Part shown: positions 42,349-50,917 of the stretch, piece after piece | Layout of the letters: the number at the start of each line of letters is the position of its first letter | How positions within the stretch are numbered: position 1 is the stretch's first letter | Assembly (NCBI RefSeq): GCF_036245865.1 | Contig: NZ_BTTW01000002.1 | Span: 496,001 to 560,000 of the forward strand | Direction of reading: 5' to 3' | Length of the DNA stretch: 64,000 nucleotides | Source of the DNA: Corallococcus caeni | Lineage (GTDB): Bacteria; Myxococcota; Myxococcia; Myxococcales; Myxococcaceae | Notes under the pieces: model-generated | What the model was told of the DNA's origin: nothing | The model's input: the letters and a program-made list of their open reading frames with translations, nothing else | Database searches by the model: none | Translations under genes and position numbers: made by a program

Positions 42349-43056
42349 TCAGCGCTTCGTGGCGATGACGGTGACGAGCCGGCCGAAGGGCTCCGGCATG
42401 TCGCCCTCGCGCACCTCCACGTCGAACCCCGCCGCCTCCAGCAGGACGCGCGCGCGGGGCACGAGGAACGTCAGGTAGTACATGACGAACGGCGGCTTCC
42501 AGAGCGCGTTGCGCACGCGCATGGCGGCGTTGAAGCCCTTCGCCACCCAGTAGCCGGGGTTCAGCGCGGACGGCGGCTGGCCGGTGACGAAGACGAAGCG
42601 GCCCCCCGGCTTCAGCGCCCGCGCGATGCCCGCGACGAGGCGTGGCTCGTCCTCCTCCAGGATGTGCCCGAAGGCGCCGAAGCTGGTGACCAGGTCGAAC
42701 GCCGCGTCGAAGGGCAGCGACAGCGCGTCCCCGCGCACGAACTCGAGCGCCGCGGTGCCCGGCGCATCCGCGAGCCTTTGCCTCGCTTCGTCCAGCATGC
42801 CCTGGCTCAGGTCGAACCCGACGACGCGCTCGCGGCACAGCGGGCGCAGCACGCGCATCGCGGCGCCCGTGCCGCAGCACACGTCCAGCGCGCTGCCCAC
42901 GCCGTCTGCATGCGCGAGCGCGGCCTTGAGCACCGGATCCGGCGTGCGGAACGGCGTGTGCTCGAACTTGGGCGCGAGCAGGTCGTAGCCCTGCTCGACG
43001 GAGGTGAGGGCCTGCCGTGCAAGTTCGCGGAAGGTGGGGCCGTCGCGGTGGAACAT
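42349..43056 (-). CDS. Class I SAM-dependent methyltransferase
   Basis: The product has 235 residues. The SAM-binding motif I is ALDVCCGTGAAM. VVGFDLSQGMLDEAR (motif II), VRGDALSLPFD (motif III) and ALKPGGRFVFV (post-motif) follow in order. This is a Rossmann-fold methyltransferase of the UbiE/CbiT-like type, often acting on lipids, quinones or small molecules. The substrate is unknown. The ATG at 43056 is used; a GTG at 43074 would add six residues. It converges with the Gre-like gene (8-base gap). Confidence 0.88.
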   Translation of the reverse strand: MFHRDGPTFRELARQALTSVEQGYDLLAPKFEHTPFRTPDPVLKAALAHADGVGSALDVCCGTGAAMRVLRPLCRERVVGFDLSQGMLDEARQRLADAPGTAALEFVRGDALSLPFDAAFDLVTSFGAFGHILEEDEPRLVAGIARALKPGGRFVFVTGQPPSALNPGYWVAKGFNAAMRVRNALWKPPFVMYYLTFLVPRARVLLEAAGFDVEVREGDMPEPFGRLVTVIATKR

Positions 43057-43181
43057 GGGATGAGGTGTACCCACATCTCCCCGCCCCTGCCACCGGGGTT
43101 CAGGGCGACCCGACGGGATTTGAATGTTCCGGCGGGGGCCCCGTCAGTCAGGACAAGCAACTCGGACGGAGGATGGAAGAC

Positions 43182-43664
43182 ATGGCTTTCAAGCTCGGAC
43201 TCGCGACCCTGGCCTTCGGTGCACTGCTGCTCGGTTCCTCCACGTCGATGGCGGCGGACTGGCGCGGCCCGACGCAGGCGGATGCGCGCTGGGGCGGCCA
43301 CGAGCAGCGCGGTGGCTGGGAAGCGCCGCGGGACCAGGCGTTCCGCTACGTGGATGACGACGCGAAGACGCGCCGCTTCATGGGCTGCCGCGGCCCGAAC
43401 TGCAACTACGGCCCCATGCCCCGCCCGGTGGACTCGCGCGGCCGCTACGAGCTGCAGACGGTGGAGCGCTGGGTGCCGGAGCGCTACGAGCAGGTCTGGG
43501 TCCCCGAGCAGTGCGTGTCCCGCGGCCGCCGCGGCCGCCACGTGCGCTGCACGCCGGGCTACTACGACCAGCGCTATGTGCCGGGCGGCTACCAGGCGGT
43601 GACGGAGTGGGTCTGGGTGCCGTACGTCGGGCGCCGCTGGCAGACGGTGGTCTACTACCCGTAG
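43182..43664 (+). CDS. Secreted basic, aromatic-rich protein of unknown function
   Basis: The product has 160 residues. The signal peptide ends near STSMAA. The mature part has paired ERWVPERYEQVWVP and QAVTEWVWVPYVGRR stretches, many Tyr/Arg/Trp/Pro residues, and a CRGPNCNYG disulfide-like pair. It resembles small YXX-repeat proteins of myxobacterial envelopes, but I cannot name a family. The ATG at 43182 has GGAGG nine bases upstream. Confidence 0.7.
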   Translation: MAFKLGLATLAFGALLLGSSTSMAADWRGPTQADARWGGHEQRGGWEAPRDQAFRYVDDDAKTRRFMGCRGPNCNYGPMPRPVDSRGRYELQTVERWVPERYEQVWVPEQCVSRGRRGRHVRCTPGYYDQRYVPGGYQAVTEWVWVPYVGRRWQTVVYYP

Positions 43665-43801
43665 CGAGGACGTGAGGGACTGACGGACGGACGACGCAAG
43701 GGGAAGCAGGGGACACGCGGGGCGGTGCCTGGAGAGGGGGTTCTCCGGGTGTCGCCCCGCGGTGTTTTTTCGCGGGCGGGCCTGTTAGTCAGGGCCCGCA
43801 T

Positions 43802-44527
43802 ATGGGGACCGCATTCATCACGGGCGCGGGCGTGCGCGTTGGAAGCGCGGTGGCTCGCGCGCTGGGCCGCGCCGGCTACGACCTGGCGCTTCACGCGAAC
43901 CGCTCCATGGAGCCGCTGGAGGTATTGGCGGAAGAGCTGCGCGCGCTGGGCCGCGACGTCGCGCTGTACAGCGGAGACCTCTCCGACGCGCAGGCGGTGG
44001 ACGCGCTGGGCGCCCGGGTCCGCGAGGCGCACCCCGCGCTGGACGTGGTGGTCCACAACGCGGGGCTCTACGAGCGGGTGGACTTCGCCGCCGTGACGCG
44101 TGAGCAGTACCGCCGCATGCTCGCGGTGAACGTGGACGCGCCCTTCTTCCTCACGCAGGCGCTCCTGCCGTCGCTGCGCGCGGGGAAGGACCCGCTGGTG
44201 GTGCACCTCACGGACATCGGTGGGGAGCGGGCGGTGAGCCACTACGCGCACTATTCGGTGAGCAAGGCGGGGCTCGTGATGCTGACGCGCGCGCTGGCGG
44301 TGGAGCTGGCGCCGCACGTGCGCGTCAACGCCATCTCGCCGGGCGTGGTGGCCTTCCCGGAGCACTTCGACGAAGCCGCGCGCCAGGAGGTGCTCCAGCG
44401 CGTGCCCATGGGCCGCGAGGGCAGGGTGGAGGACGTGGCGCGCACGGTGGTGTTCCTCGCGCGCGAGGCGCCGTATCTCACCGGGCAGGTCATCGCCCTG
44501 GACGGCGGAAGGAGCGCGCAGCTGTGA
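43802..44527 (+). CDS. Short-chain dehydrogenase/reductase, pteridine-reductase-like
   Basis: The product has 241 residues. An NADPH-type TGAGVRVG replaces the more common TGxxxGIG, as in pteridine reductases and FolM. HANRS, NAG, the catalytic YSVSK, and the SPG and LDGG elements are all in place. FolM-type enzymes reduce dihydropterins. This fits the next gene, a dihydroneopterin-aldolase fusion, whose GTG overlaps its stop (GTGA). The pair therefore probably acts in pterin or folate metabolism. Confidence 0.85.
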   Translation: MGTAFITGAGVRVGSAVARALGRAGYDLALHANRSMEPLEVLAEELRALGRDVALYSGDLSDAQAVDALGARVREAHPALDVVVHNAGLYERVDFAAVTREQYRRMLAVNVDAPFFLTQALLPSLRAGKDPLVVHLTDIGGERAVSHYAHYSVSKAGLVMLTRALAVELAPHVRVNAISPGVVAFPEHFDEAARQEVLQRVPMGREGRVEDVARTVVFLAREAPYLTGQVIALDGGRSAQL

Positions 44528-45315
44528 GCCAGGAACCCGTGTGGATCCACCCGGTGGTGAACGACGCGCAGGGCCGCCCGCTGGACGTGATGGAGCTGCG
44601 CGGGCTCACGGTGGACGTCATCGTGGGCGTCTACAACCGCGAGCGCGTGACGCCGCAGCCGCTGCGCCTGGACGTGGCGCTCTTCCTGGACGCGCGCCAG
44701 GCGGCGGTGGGCGGGAGGCTGGCGAACACGGTGCACTACGGACGGCTGGCCGGGGAGCTGCGCTTCCTCCTGGATGCGTGCCGCTTCGAGCTGCTGGAGT
44801 CCGCGGCGGAGGCGGTGTGCCGCTACCTGCTGGCGCCGCCCACGGACGCCGCGCCGCACGCGCACCTGTACGCGGCCACGGTGCGGGTCACCAAGCCGGA
44901 GGCGCTGACGGGGTGGGCCATCCCGTCGCTCCAGGTGCACCGGACCTCCGAGGAGATGGTGTACCGGACGGAGGCGAAGGCCTTCGGCCACGTGGACGTC
45001 ATCCACGAGGGGGCGACCTACGGCGTGTACCGGCTGCGGGTGGCGCCGGGCAGGGGCATCCCTCCGCGGGCGGACGGGCACACGGAGGGCATGGAGCTGG
45101 TGCTGGGCGCGGGGATGCTGCTCCAGGGGCAGCCGGTGGGGCGGGGGCTGGCGTTCAGCGGGCCGGGCGTCTTCGGGCACCGCTACGACAACCCGACGGC
45201 CACGGAGCAGACGGTGCTGGGCGTGTACCGCCCGCGCCTGGTGCTGTCGGAGCAGGAGGCCGCCGGGAGCGCCGCGCCCGTGGGGCCGGGCACGCTGTAC
45301 TACCTGCCCGAGTAG
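44524..45315 (+). CDS. folB: FolB (dihydroneopterin aldolase)-cupin fusion protein
   Basis: The product has 263 residues. The first 110 or so are FolB-like: MELRGLTVDVIVGVYNRER, QPLRLDVALF, NTVHYGRLAGELRFLL and FELLESAAEAVC. The last 110 are a cupin, with GIPPRADGHTEGMELVLG and FSGPGVFGHRYDN. FolB cleaves 7,8-dihydroneopterin in folate synthesis. The cupin (metal or small-ligand binding) is an unusual addition, and its DGHTEGMEL resembles a cupin metal motif. The gene follows the SDR directly. A fusion this clean suggests the two domains use the same substrate or product. Confidence 0.85.
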   Translation: MSQEPVWIHPVVNDAQGRPLDVMELRGLTVDVIVGVYNRERVTPQPLRLDVALFLDARQAAVGGRLANTVHYGRLAGELRFLLDACRFELLESAAEAVCRYLLAPPTDAAPHAHLYAATVRVTKPEALTGWAIPSLQVHRTSEEMVYRTEAKAFGHVDVIHEGATYGVYRLRVAPGRGIPPRADGHTEGMELVLGAGMLLQGQPVGRGLAFSGPGVFGHRYDNPTATEQTVLGVYRPRLVLSEQEAAGSAAPVGPGTLYYLPE

Positions 45316-45391
45316 ACCCCGGGCGGCCAAGCGACGGGGACGGGAGGGTGTGCTAGCTCTAGGGGCGCCTCGCTCTCGAAGGACGCATCGG

Positions 45392-46138
45392 ATGAACCTG
45401 GACCGGCGGATTCAGCTTTTCGTGGTGCTCGCGGGGCTGTTCTTCACCTCGCTGGTGGTGGGCGACATCATCGGGGTGAAGCTGTTCGAGGTTCACCTGG
45501 GCCCGGTGGTGGCGGTGATGTCGGTGGGCATGTTGCCGTTCCCGGTGACGTTCCTGCTGACGGACATCCTCAACGAGTTCTATGGCAAGAAGGTCGCGCG
45601 GTTCGTGACGTGGGTGGGCTTCTTCATGGCCATCTTCACGTTCGTCATCATCGCGCTGGCGGGCCAGGTCCCGTGGGCGCCGATGACGGAGGCGAAGGAC
45701 TACAGCGGGACGGTGGCGGCGTCGTTCAACAACGTGTTCGGCGGCTCGCAGCGCATCCTGATGGCGTCGATGGCGGCGTACCTGGTGGCCCAGTTCCTGG
45801 ACATCTCGGTCTTCAACCTGCTCAAGCGGGTGACGAACAACCGGATGCTGTGGCTGCGGGCCACGGGCTCCACGGTGGTGTCGCAGTTCATCGACACGGT
45901 GGTGGTGCAGTTCATCGCCTGGACGGGCGTGCTGCCCCGGGACGTCATCTTCCGGATCATCTTCACCTCGTACGCGGTGAAGCTGCTGGTGGCCATCGGC
46001 CTGACGCCGCTCGTCTACCTGGGGCACGCGCTGGTGGAGCGCAAGCTGGGCATCGCCCCCGTGGTCCTGGGCGAAGACGGTGAGCCGGTGAACCTCTCGC
46101 CTGGCGGCACCGAGCCCCCGCCCGCCGCCACGGCCTGA
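45392..46138 (+). CDS. VUT-family (YhhQ-like) queuosine-precursor transporter
   Basis: The product has 248 residues with six or so hydrophobic helices. LTDILNEFYGKKVA, FLDISVFNLLK and TVVSQFIDTVV are family signatures (DUF165/VUT) of YhhQ, which imports queuine or preQ0/preQ1 in E. coli. A Pro/Gly-rich tail follows. The ATG has AAGGA nine bases upstream. The short leader contains nothing recognised as a preQ1 riboswitch. Confidence 0.88.
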   Translation: MNLDRRIQLFVVLAGLFFTSLVVGDIIGVKLFEVHLGPVVAVMSVGMLPFPVTFLLTDILNEFYGKKVARFVTWVGFFMAIFTFVIIALAGQVPWAPMTEAKDYSGTVAASFNNVFGGSQRILMASMAAYLVAQFLDISVFNLLKRVTNNRMLWLRATGSTVVSQFIDTVVVQFIAWTGVLPRDVIFRIIFTSYAVKLLVAIGLTPLVYLGHALVERKLGIAPVVLGEDGEPVNLSPGGTEPPPAATA

Positions 46139-46151
46139 AGGGTGTCTTCAG
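46135..46151. terminator. Compact hairpin shared by two convergent stops
   Basis: CTGAAG (46135-46140) pairs with CTTCAG (46146-46151) around a 5-base loop. It contains the TGA of the transporter gene and the TCA (stop complement) of the U32 gene, so it can act for both strands. The stem is short, so its strength is uncertain. Confidence 0.4.
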
Positions 46152-48754
46152 CGCGCGTTCGCTGCCGGGTGCTTGAGCACCTGCATCGTGCCGCGCGTGA
46201 CGCCGAACTGTTCGTGCACCGCCGCGCGCTTCACCGCCTCCGCGGGCGACAGCCGGCCCGTGAGCAGTTCCTGGTACGCGGCCAGCACGCGCGTGGCCTC
46301 TTCCCGCGTCTCGCGCACGAACTCCACGCGGAACCTGCGCACGCCGCGCTCCAGCAGCCGGGGTACCAGTGACGCCGCGCTCTGCGCCTGCGCGTTGAAC
46401 ACCGTGTTGCGGCACCCCACGTCCACGATGACCGGGTGCTCCAATCCCAGCCGGTCCTTCAGCGCGATGGCGTGCTTCTCACACGGCCGCCCGCAGGCCT
46501 TGTAGTCGCGCCCGTTGGACAGCGTGTGTGAATACACGCAGTGCTCCGTGTGGAACGTCGCGATGTGGTGGTGCAGCGCCACCGCGAACCGGTGCGCCGG
46601 CGCCTGCTCCAGCAGCGCGAAGAGCTGCTCCGAATCCAGGTCGTGCGACACCGTCAGCGTGTCCAGCCCCAGGCTCAACAGGTGCGCCGCCGTCAGCGAG
46701 TTCGTGACGTTGAGCGAGAAGTCCCCGTGCAGCACCGGCCGCGACGCCCCCGCCGGCTGCTCCAGGAAGTGCATCATCGCGCCCCAGTGGCGCACCAGCA
46801 CCGCGTCCGGCCGCAGTCGGTCCAGGCGCGTGTCGTAGCCCTCCTCGCCCGGCTTCTGCACGCGCACCGTGGCGATGGTGACGCGCAACCCCGCCGCGCG
46901 CGCCCGCTCCACCGCCTTCTGGAGCCCCACCAGCTCCATCCAGTCCAGCTCCACCTCGCGCAGCCCCGCGGCGATGACCGCCTCCAGCTGCGCGTCGTTC
47001 CGGCACAGCGGCAGCAACCGGGGCGCGTCCTCCGCCGGCCGAGGAGCCACCTTCGCCAGCAGGCCCTGACGCACGTCGGCCTCCACCGGCTCAATGCTCA
47101 CGGTCCGCTCGGGGCCGCGCTCCACGTCCGCCGTCAGCTCCGCCACCAGCTGCCGGCGCAGCGCCTTGAGCTCCGACACCGGCAGGTGCAGCCCCGGCGC
47201 CAGCCCGGACGCGTCCAGCGCCGCCAGGTGGAACGACGTGCCGCCCAGCGCGGCCAGCTTGTCCTTGAGCAGCGCCGCGTCCACACCCGCGCCCCGCGAC
47301 GGCGCGAGCAGCGTCGTGCCCACGGCCTCGCGCGTGAACCGCCCGGTGCTCATCCGCACGCGCAGCGGCTCACCCGCCACGCCGGACACCCACAGCGACA
47401 GCGGGATGCGGCCCTCCGGCTCACCCTCCGCCAGCAGCTCCCCCGTGCGCCGCGCCAGCGCCGGGTCGCTGTTCAGCCACACGCGCTGCCCGGGCGCCAC
47501 GCGGCCCAGGTCCGGCCCGGGATGCCCGAAGCCCAGCACCCACGCGTCGCCCTCGCGCTCCACGCGGAAGATGGGGCCGCCCGGCTCGTGCTTGTCCTCC
47601 GGCGCGCCCGCGTCGAACACCACGCCCATGCCCGGACGCGGATCCACGTCCGCGGGGTCGGGCTCACCCGTGAGCGGCGCGGACACGTTGCCCGCCGGGG
47701 CCTCGGGCCGCTCGTCCATGCCCAGCGCGCCCGTCCACGGCCGGTCGTCCGGCACCACGAGCACGTCCTTGCCCGCCACCGCGCGCACGCGGCCCAGGTA
47801 CAGCCCGCGGTGCTTCGGGAAGCGCCCCTCCACCAGCGTCTGGTGGTCGGAACCCGCCAGGAACCCGTGCGAGAAGCCCCGGCTGTACGACAGCGACATC
47901 TCCGCCAGGTCCTTCGCCAGCCGCGCGCCGTCGGGCTTCCCCGCCATCACGCCGTCCAGCCAGCGGCGGTAGCCCTGCACCGTGCTGGAGACGTACTGCG
48001 GCCCCTTGAGCCGGCCTTCGATCTTCAGGCTGTGCACGCCGATGTCCGCCAGCTCCGGCACCGCGCGCACGCCCGCCAGGTCCTTGGGGCTGAGCAGGTA
48101 CTTCACCTCGCCCAGGTCGCGCGTCTCGCCGTCCACCACCAGGTCGTACGGCAGCCGGCAGGACTGCGCGCACTGGCCGCGGTTGGCGGACCGGCCGCCC
48201 CAGGCCTCGCTCGTGAGGCACTGGCCGCTCCACGACATGCAGAGCGCGCCGTGGATGAAGACCTCCAGCTCGATGTCCGTCTGCGACGCCAGCCGGCGGA
48301 TCTCCGCCACCGACAGCTCGCGCGGCACCACCATGCGCGTGAAGCCCAGGCCCGTGGCGAACCGCGCGCCCTCCGCGCTGGACAGCGTCATCTGCGTGGA
48401 CGCGTGCAGCTCCAGCTGGGGGCACACCGCCCGCGCCAGCAGCGCCACCGCCGGGTCCTGCACGATGAGCGCGTCCACGCCCGCCTTCGCCACGCCGCGC
48501 AGCAGGTGCTCCACCACCGGCAGCTCCGGCTCGAACACCAGCGTGTTCAGCGTCACATAGGCCCGGGCGCCCGCCCGGTGGATGAGCCCCACCGTCTCCG
48601 GCAGCCGTTCGAGCGAGAAGTTCTCCGCGCGGGCGCGCGCGTTGAAGCCTTCATCGAGCCCGAAGTACACGGCGTCCGCGCCACTGGCGAGGGCGGCACG
48701 CAACGACTCCAGGTCACCAGCGGGGGCGAGGATTTCGGGGCGTCGGGGAGACAT
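46148..48754 (-). CDS. U32-family protein (RlhA-like)
   Basis: The product has 868 residues. The N-terminal barrel has the U32 motif FIHGALCMSWSGQC, with four cysteines spaced Cys172, Cys179, Cys195 and Cys199, expected to bind an iron-sulfur cluster. A DUF3656-like middle region follows, then a second barrel-like region with an HCVYSHTLSNG, KACGRPC and DVGCRN cysteine set, a likely second cluster. E. coli RlhA has the U32 plus DUF3656 layout and hydroxylates a 23S rRNA cytidine; other U32 proteins act in ubiquinone or tRNA modification. The RlhA call is by layout only. Confidence 0.85.
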   Translation of the reverse strand: MSPRRPEILAPAGDLESLRAALASGADAVYFGLDEGFNARARAENFSLERLPETVGLIHRAGARAYVTLNTLVFEPELPVVEHLLRGVAKAGVDALIVQDPAVALLARAVCPQLELHASTQMTLSSAEGARFATGLGFTRMVVPRELSVAEIRRLASQTDIELEVFIHGALCMSWSGQCLTSEAWGGRSANRGQCAQSCRLPYDLVVDGETRDLGEVKYLLSPKDLAGVRAVPELADIGVHSLKIEGRLKGPQYVSSTVQGYRRWLDGVMAGKPDGARLAKDLAEMSLSYSRGFSHGFLAGSDHQTLVEGRFPKHRGLYLGRVRAVAGKDVLVVPDDRPWTGALGMDERPEAPAGNVSAPLTGEPDPADVDPRPGMGVVFDAGAPEDKHEPGGPIFRVEREGDAWVLGFGHPGPDLGRVAPGQRVWLNSDPALARRTGELLAEGEPEGRIPLSLWVSGVAGEPLRVRMSTGRFTREAVGTTLLAPSRGAGVDAALLKDKLAALGGTSFHLAALDASGLAPGLHLPVSELKALRRQLVAELTADVERGPERTVSIEPVEADVRQGLLAKVAPRPAEDAPRLLPLCRNDAQLEAVIAAGLREVELDWMELVGLQKAVERARAAGLRVTIATVRVQKPGEEGYDTRLDRLRPDAVLVRHWGAMMHFLEQPAGASRPVLHGDFSLNVTNSLTAAHLLSLGLDTLTVSHDLDSEQLFALLEQAPAHRFAVALHHHIATFHTEHCVYSHTLSNGRDYKACGRPCEKHAIALKDRLGLEHPVIVDVGCRNTVFNAQAQSAASLVPRLLERGVRRFRVEFVRETREEATRVLAAYQELLTGRLSPAEAVKRAAVHEQFGVTRGTMQVLKHPAANAR

Positions 48755-49034
48755 GCCTCCCTAACTACCACGCCCACCCCGGCTGCTCCCGGCTTGATGC
48801 CCGTCCACTCTCCAGACGGGCGTCCCGCCGGCCCTGCTGATTCCAGCACAACCCACCGCGTCAGATGGGTGCTTGGCGTGACAAGGACTCCAGTGGCGAA
48901 GGTGTATCCGCCGAATGTTTGTCTTTGAGGGGGGCGGTGATATTCCTGTCAGCAGGCGCGCAGGGCAGGCACCCGCGAATGGCGGGTGGGGGATGCCATC
49001 AAGAACCGCGCGCCCTCTTCCGAAAGGATTCCCA

Positions 49035-50180
49035 ATGCAGCGCGAGCAGGTGTCGGGGGCGCGCTCCGCCTCTGGGCGGCTGGAAGCGGTGGATGCCATG
49101 CGGGGCACGGTGATGCTGCTCGTGTTCCTGTCGCACTTCGCGGATGCGTATCTCTATCCGCTGGGCGGTGAGGCCGCGCACCTGCGCGAGCGGATGAACC
49201 TGCTGACGATGATGGCCACGCCCGGCTTCATGGTCATCAGCGGCCTGATGCTGGGGCTCTTGCACTCGCGCAGCCGCGACTTCGGCCCGCTGCGCAAGCG
49301 GCTCCAGCGCCGCGGCCTGTTCCTGCTCACCGCGGGCCACCTGCTCATCGTGCCCACCTGCCGCTTCTGGGCGAACGAGCCGCTGTACCTGCTGCGCATC
49401 CTGCCGGTGACGGACACCATCGGGCTGGCGCTGCTCGTGGGGCCCTGGGTGGTGACGCGGCTGAACGGCCGGGCCCGCGCGGCGCTGGGCCTGGCGCTGT
49501 TCGCGCTGAGCTGGACGGTGAGCCTGGGGTGGTGGCCGGAGTCGGCCGTGGCCCGCACGCTCAAGGAGGCCTTCTTCGGCCAGCGCGAGCTGTCCGTGAT
49601 GCTCTCCACCTTCCCGGTGGTGCCGTGGCTGGGCGTGTACCTGGTGGGCAGCATGTTCGGCGAGTGGCTGGGGACCTGGGGCCGCGCGGACGTGAAGGGC
49701 GTGGGCCGGCGCTTCGAGTTCGTGGGCCTGGGCATCGCCGTGGGCGGCGCCGGGCTGGTGGTGCTCCACATCGCGGTGCGCCACCTGTGGCACGGCGCGG
49801 GCTTCGACACGCTGATGGCGCTCACGTCGCAGGCGCAGAAGTACCCGCCGGGGCCCGCCTACGTCGCGCTCTATGGCGGCACGGTGCTCGCGCTGATGGG
49901 CTTGCTGATGCGCGCCGAGCAGGCCGGCTACCTGTCGCGCTACCTGAAGGCGGCGAGCGTCATCGGTCGGCACTCGCTGCTCGCGTTCGTGCTCCAGTTC
50001 TACGTGTACTACGTGGGCCTGTACCTCCTGCGGCTGCACTACACGCCGCTGTGGCCGCTGCTTTTCGTCTTCACTGCGGGGCTCCAGTGGTGCGCCCTGT
50101 ACGCGTGGGACCTGCGCGACCGTGCCCGGGAGGCCGCCACGCGCCTGCCCGCGGGCGTGCCCGTGTCCGGCGCTCGCTGA
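49035..50180 (+). CDS. Membrane acyltransferase-like protein (HGSNAT/DUF1624-type)
   Basis: The product has 381 residues with about ten hydrophobic segments. The N-terminal RLEAVDAMRGTVMLLVFLSHFADAYL matches the D-x-x-RG start of the DUF1624 / heparan-alpha-glucosaminide acetyltransferase family. HSLLAFVLQFYVYYVG and the later Trp/Tyr-rich helices complete the pattern. Such proteins move acyl groups across membranes, usually to cell-envelope sugars. The substrate is unknown. AAAGGA precedes the ATG. Confidence 0.75.
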   Translation: MQREQVSGARSASGRLEAVDAMRGTVMLLVFLSHFADAYLYPLGGEAAHLRERMNLLTMMATPGFMVISGLMLGLLHSRSRDFGPLRKRLQRRGLFLLTAGHLLIVPTCRFWANEPLYLLRILPVTDTIGLALLVGPWVVTRLNGRARAALGLALFALSWTVSLGWWPESAVARTLKEAFFGQRELSVMLSTFPVVPWLGVYLVGSMFGEWLGTWGRADVKGVGRRFEFVGLGIAVGGAGLVVLHIAVRHLWHGAGFDTLMALTSQAQKYPPGPAYVALYGGTVLALMGLLMRAEQAGYLSRYLKAASVIGRHSLLAFVLQFYVYYVGLYLLRLHYTPLWPLLFVFTAGLQWCALYAWDLRDRAREAATRLPAGVPVSGAR

Positions 50181-50264
50181 GGGTGACGAGCAGGGGAGCG
50201 AGCGAGCTCACGCCGGGTGGCGGACCGTCGAATGCGTCCCCACCCTTCGACGCAGGAGGTCGTG

Positions 50265-50543
50265 ATGCTCGAGGTCGTCGTCTACATGAAGCGGACCTGC
50301 CCCTATTCGCGGCAGGCCATGGACCTGCTCAACGAGAAGGGCTGTGAGTTCCAGAAGGTGGATGTCGCCGCGGACGAGAAGCGGCGCGAGGAGATGATGG
50401 AGCGCTGCGGCCGCCACACCGTGCCGCAGATCTTCATCGCGGGCCGCCACGTCGGTGGCTGCGATGACCTGTACGCGCTGGAAGAGCGCGGGGAGCTGGA
50501 TGCGCTCCTCGGCCGCGAGGCCCGGGACTCCACCGCGCCCTGA
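50265..50543 (+). CDS. grxC: Glutaredoxin (GrxC-like)
   Basis: The product has 92 residues. VVVYMKRTCPYSRQAMDLL contains the CPYS active site, HTVPQIFIAGRHVGGCDDL the cis-Pro and GG(C/S)DD elements. The strong AGGAGG site fixes the ATG at 50265. It reduces disulfides or glutathionylated proteins with glutathione. It stands alone, followed by the 50566 hairpin. Confidence 0.93.
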   Translation: MLEVVVYMKRTCPYSRQAMDLLNEKGCEFQKVDVAADEKRREEMMERCGRHTVPQIFIAGRHVGGCDDLYALEERGELDALLGREARDSTAP

Positions 50544-50565
50544 CGCCGTCATCCGTTGTCGTGCC

Positions 50566-50599
50566 CGGGCCGTGCCCTCCTTCCGGAGGACGCGGCCCG
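50566..50599 (+). terminator. Nested hairpin after grxC
   Basis: CGGGCC/GGCCCG (50566-50571 with 50594-50599) encloses CCTCC/GGAGG (50576-50580 with 50585-50589) around a TTCC loop. It lies 23 bases after the glutaredoxin stop. No T run is present. Confidence 0.5.
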
Positions 50600-50917
50600 C
50601 GTGTCTCCAGGGCAGCGGCGTCGTCCCCCCGGGCAGTGGCCGTGACAGGCCCGGCGGCGGAGCTTGTCGCGCCGCTGGGACGGGGACTCCCGGGTGGGAG
50701 CCTTGAAGCCCGTCCTGCGCGCGGTGCCCACCCGCCGGCACACTCGCGGGCCCCTGTCGCCAGGCCCAACCGCGCGGATTCACATTCCTGCCCGGACGCC
50801 CGGCAACCAGGCGTCGGAGATGGCCCGGGCTGACGGGGAATGCGCGGCACGCGTGTTCCCGTTGCCGGCCGACCCCGCGAGCGCACCCCCGCGCCGTGAA
50901 CCCCACGAGGAGCCCCC
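50600..50917. other. Intergenic stretch without a supported gene
   Basis: The 318 bases between the grxC hairpin and the beta-helix lipoprotein gene are GC-rich. Several short frames are open but none has a ribosome site or a protein-like composition. The last 60 bases probably hold the promoter and ribosome site (GAGGAG) of the lipoprotein gene. Confidence 0.4.

Noticed and set aside
45316-45391. Possible preQ1 riboswitch before the YhhQ-like transporter gene
   Set aside because: The 76-base leader lacks the expected A-rich and C-rich pairing segments.
46541-48928. 795-codon open frame opposite the U32 gene
   Set aside because: Its translation is His/Arg/Gln-rich with no domain, and the U32 gene on the other strand is unambiguous.
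50544-50917. Short frames in the gap between grxC and the beta-helix gene
   Set aside because: No ribosome sites, no recognisable composition, and overlapping frames in several phases.
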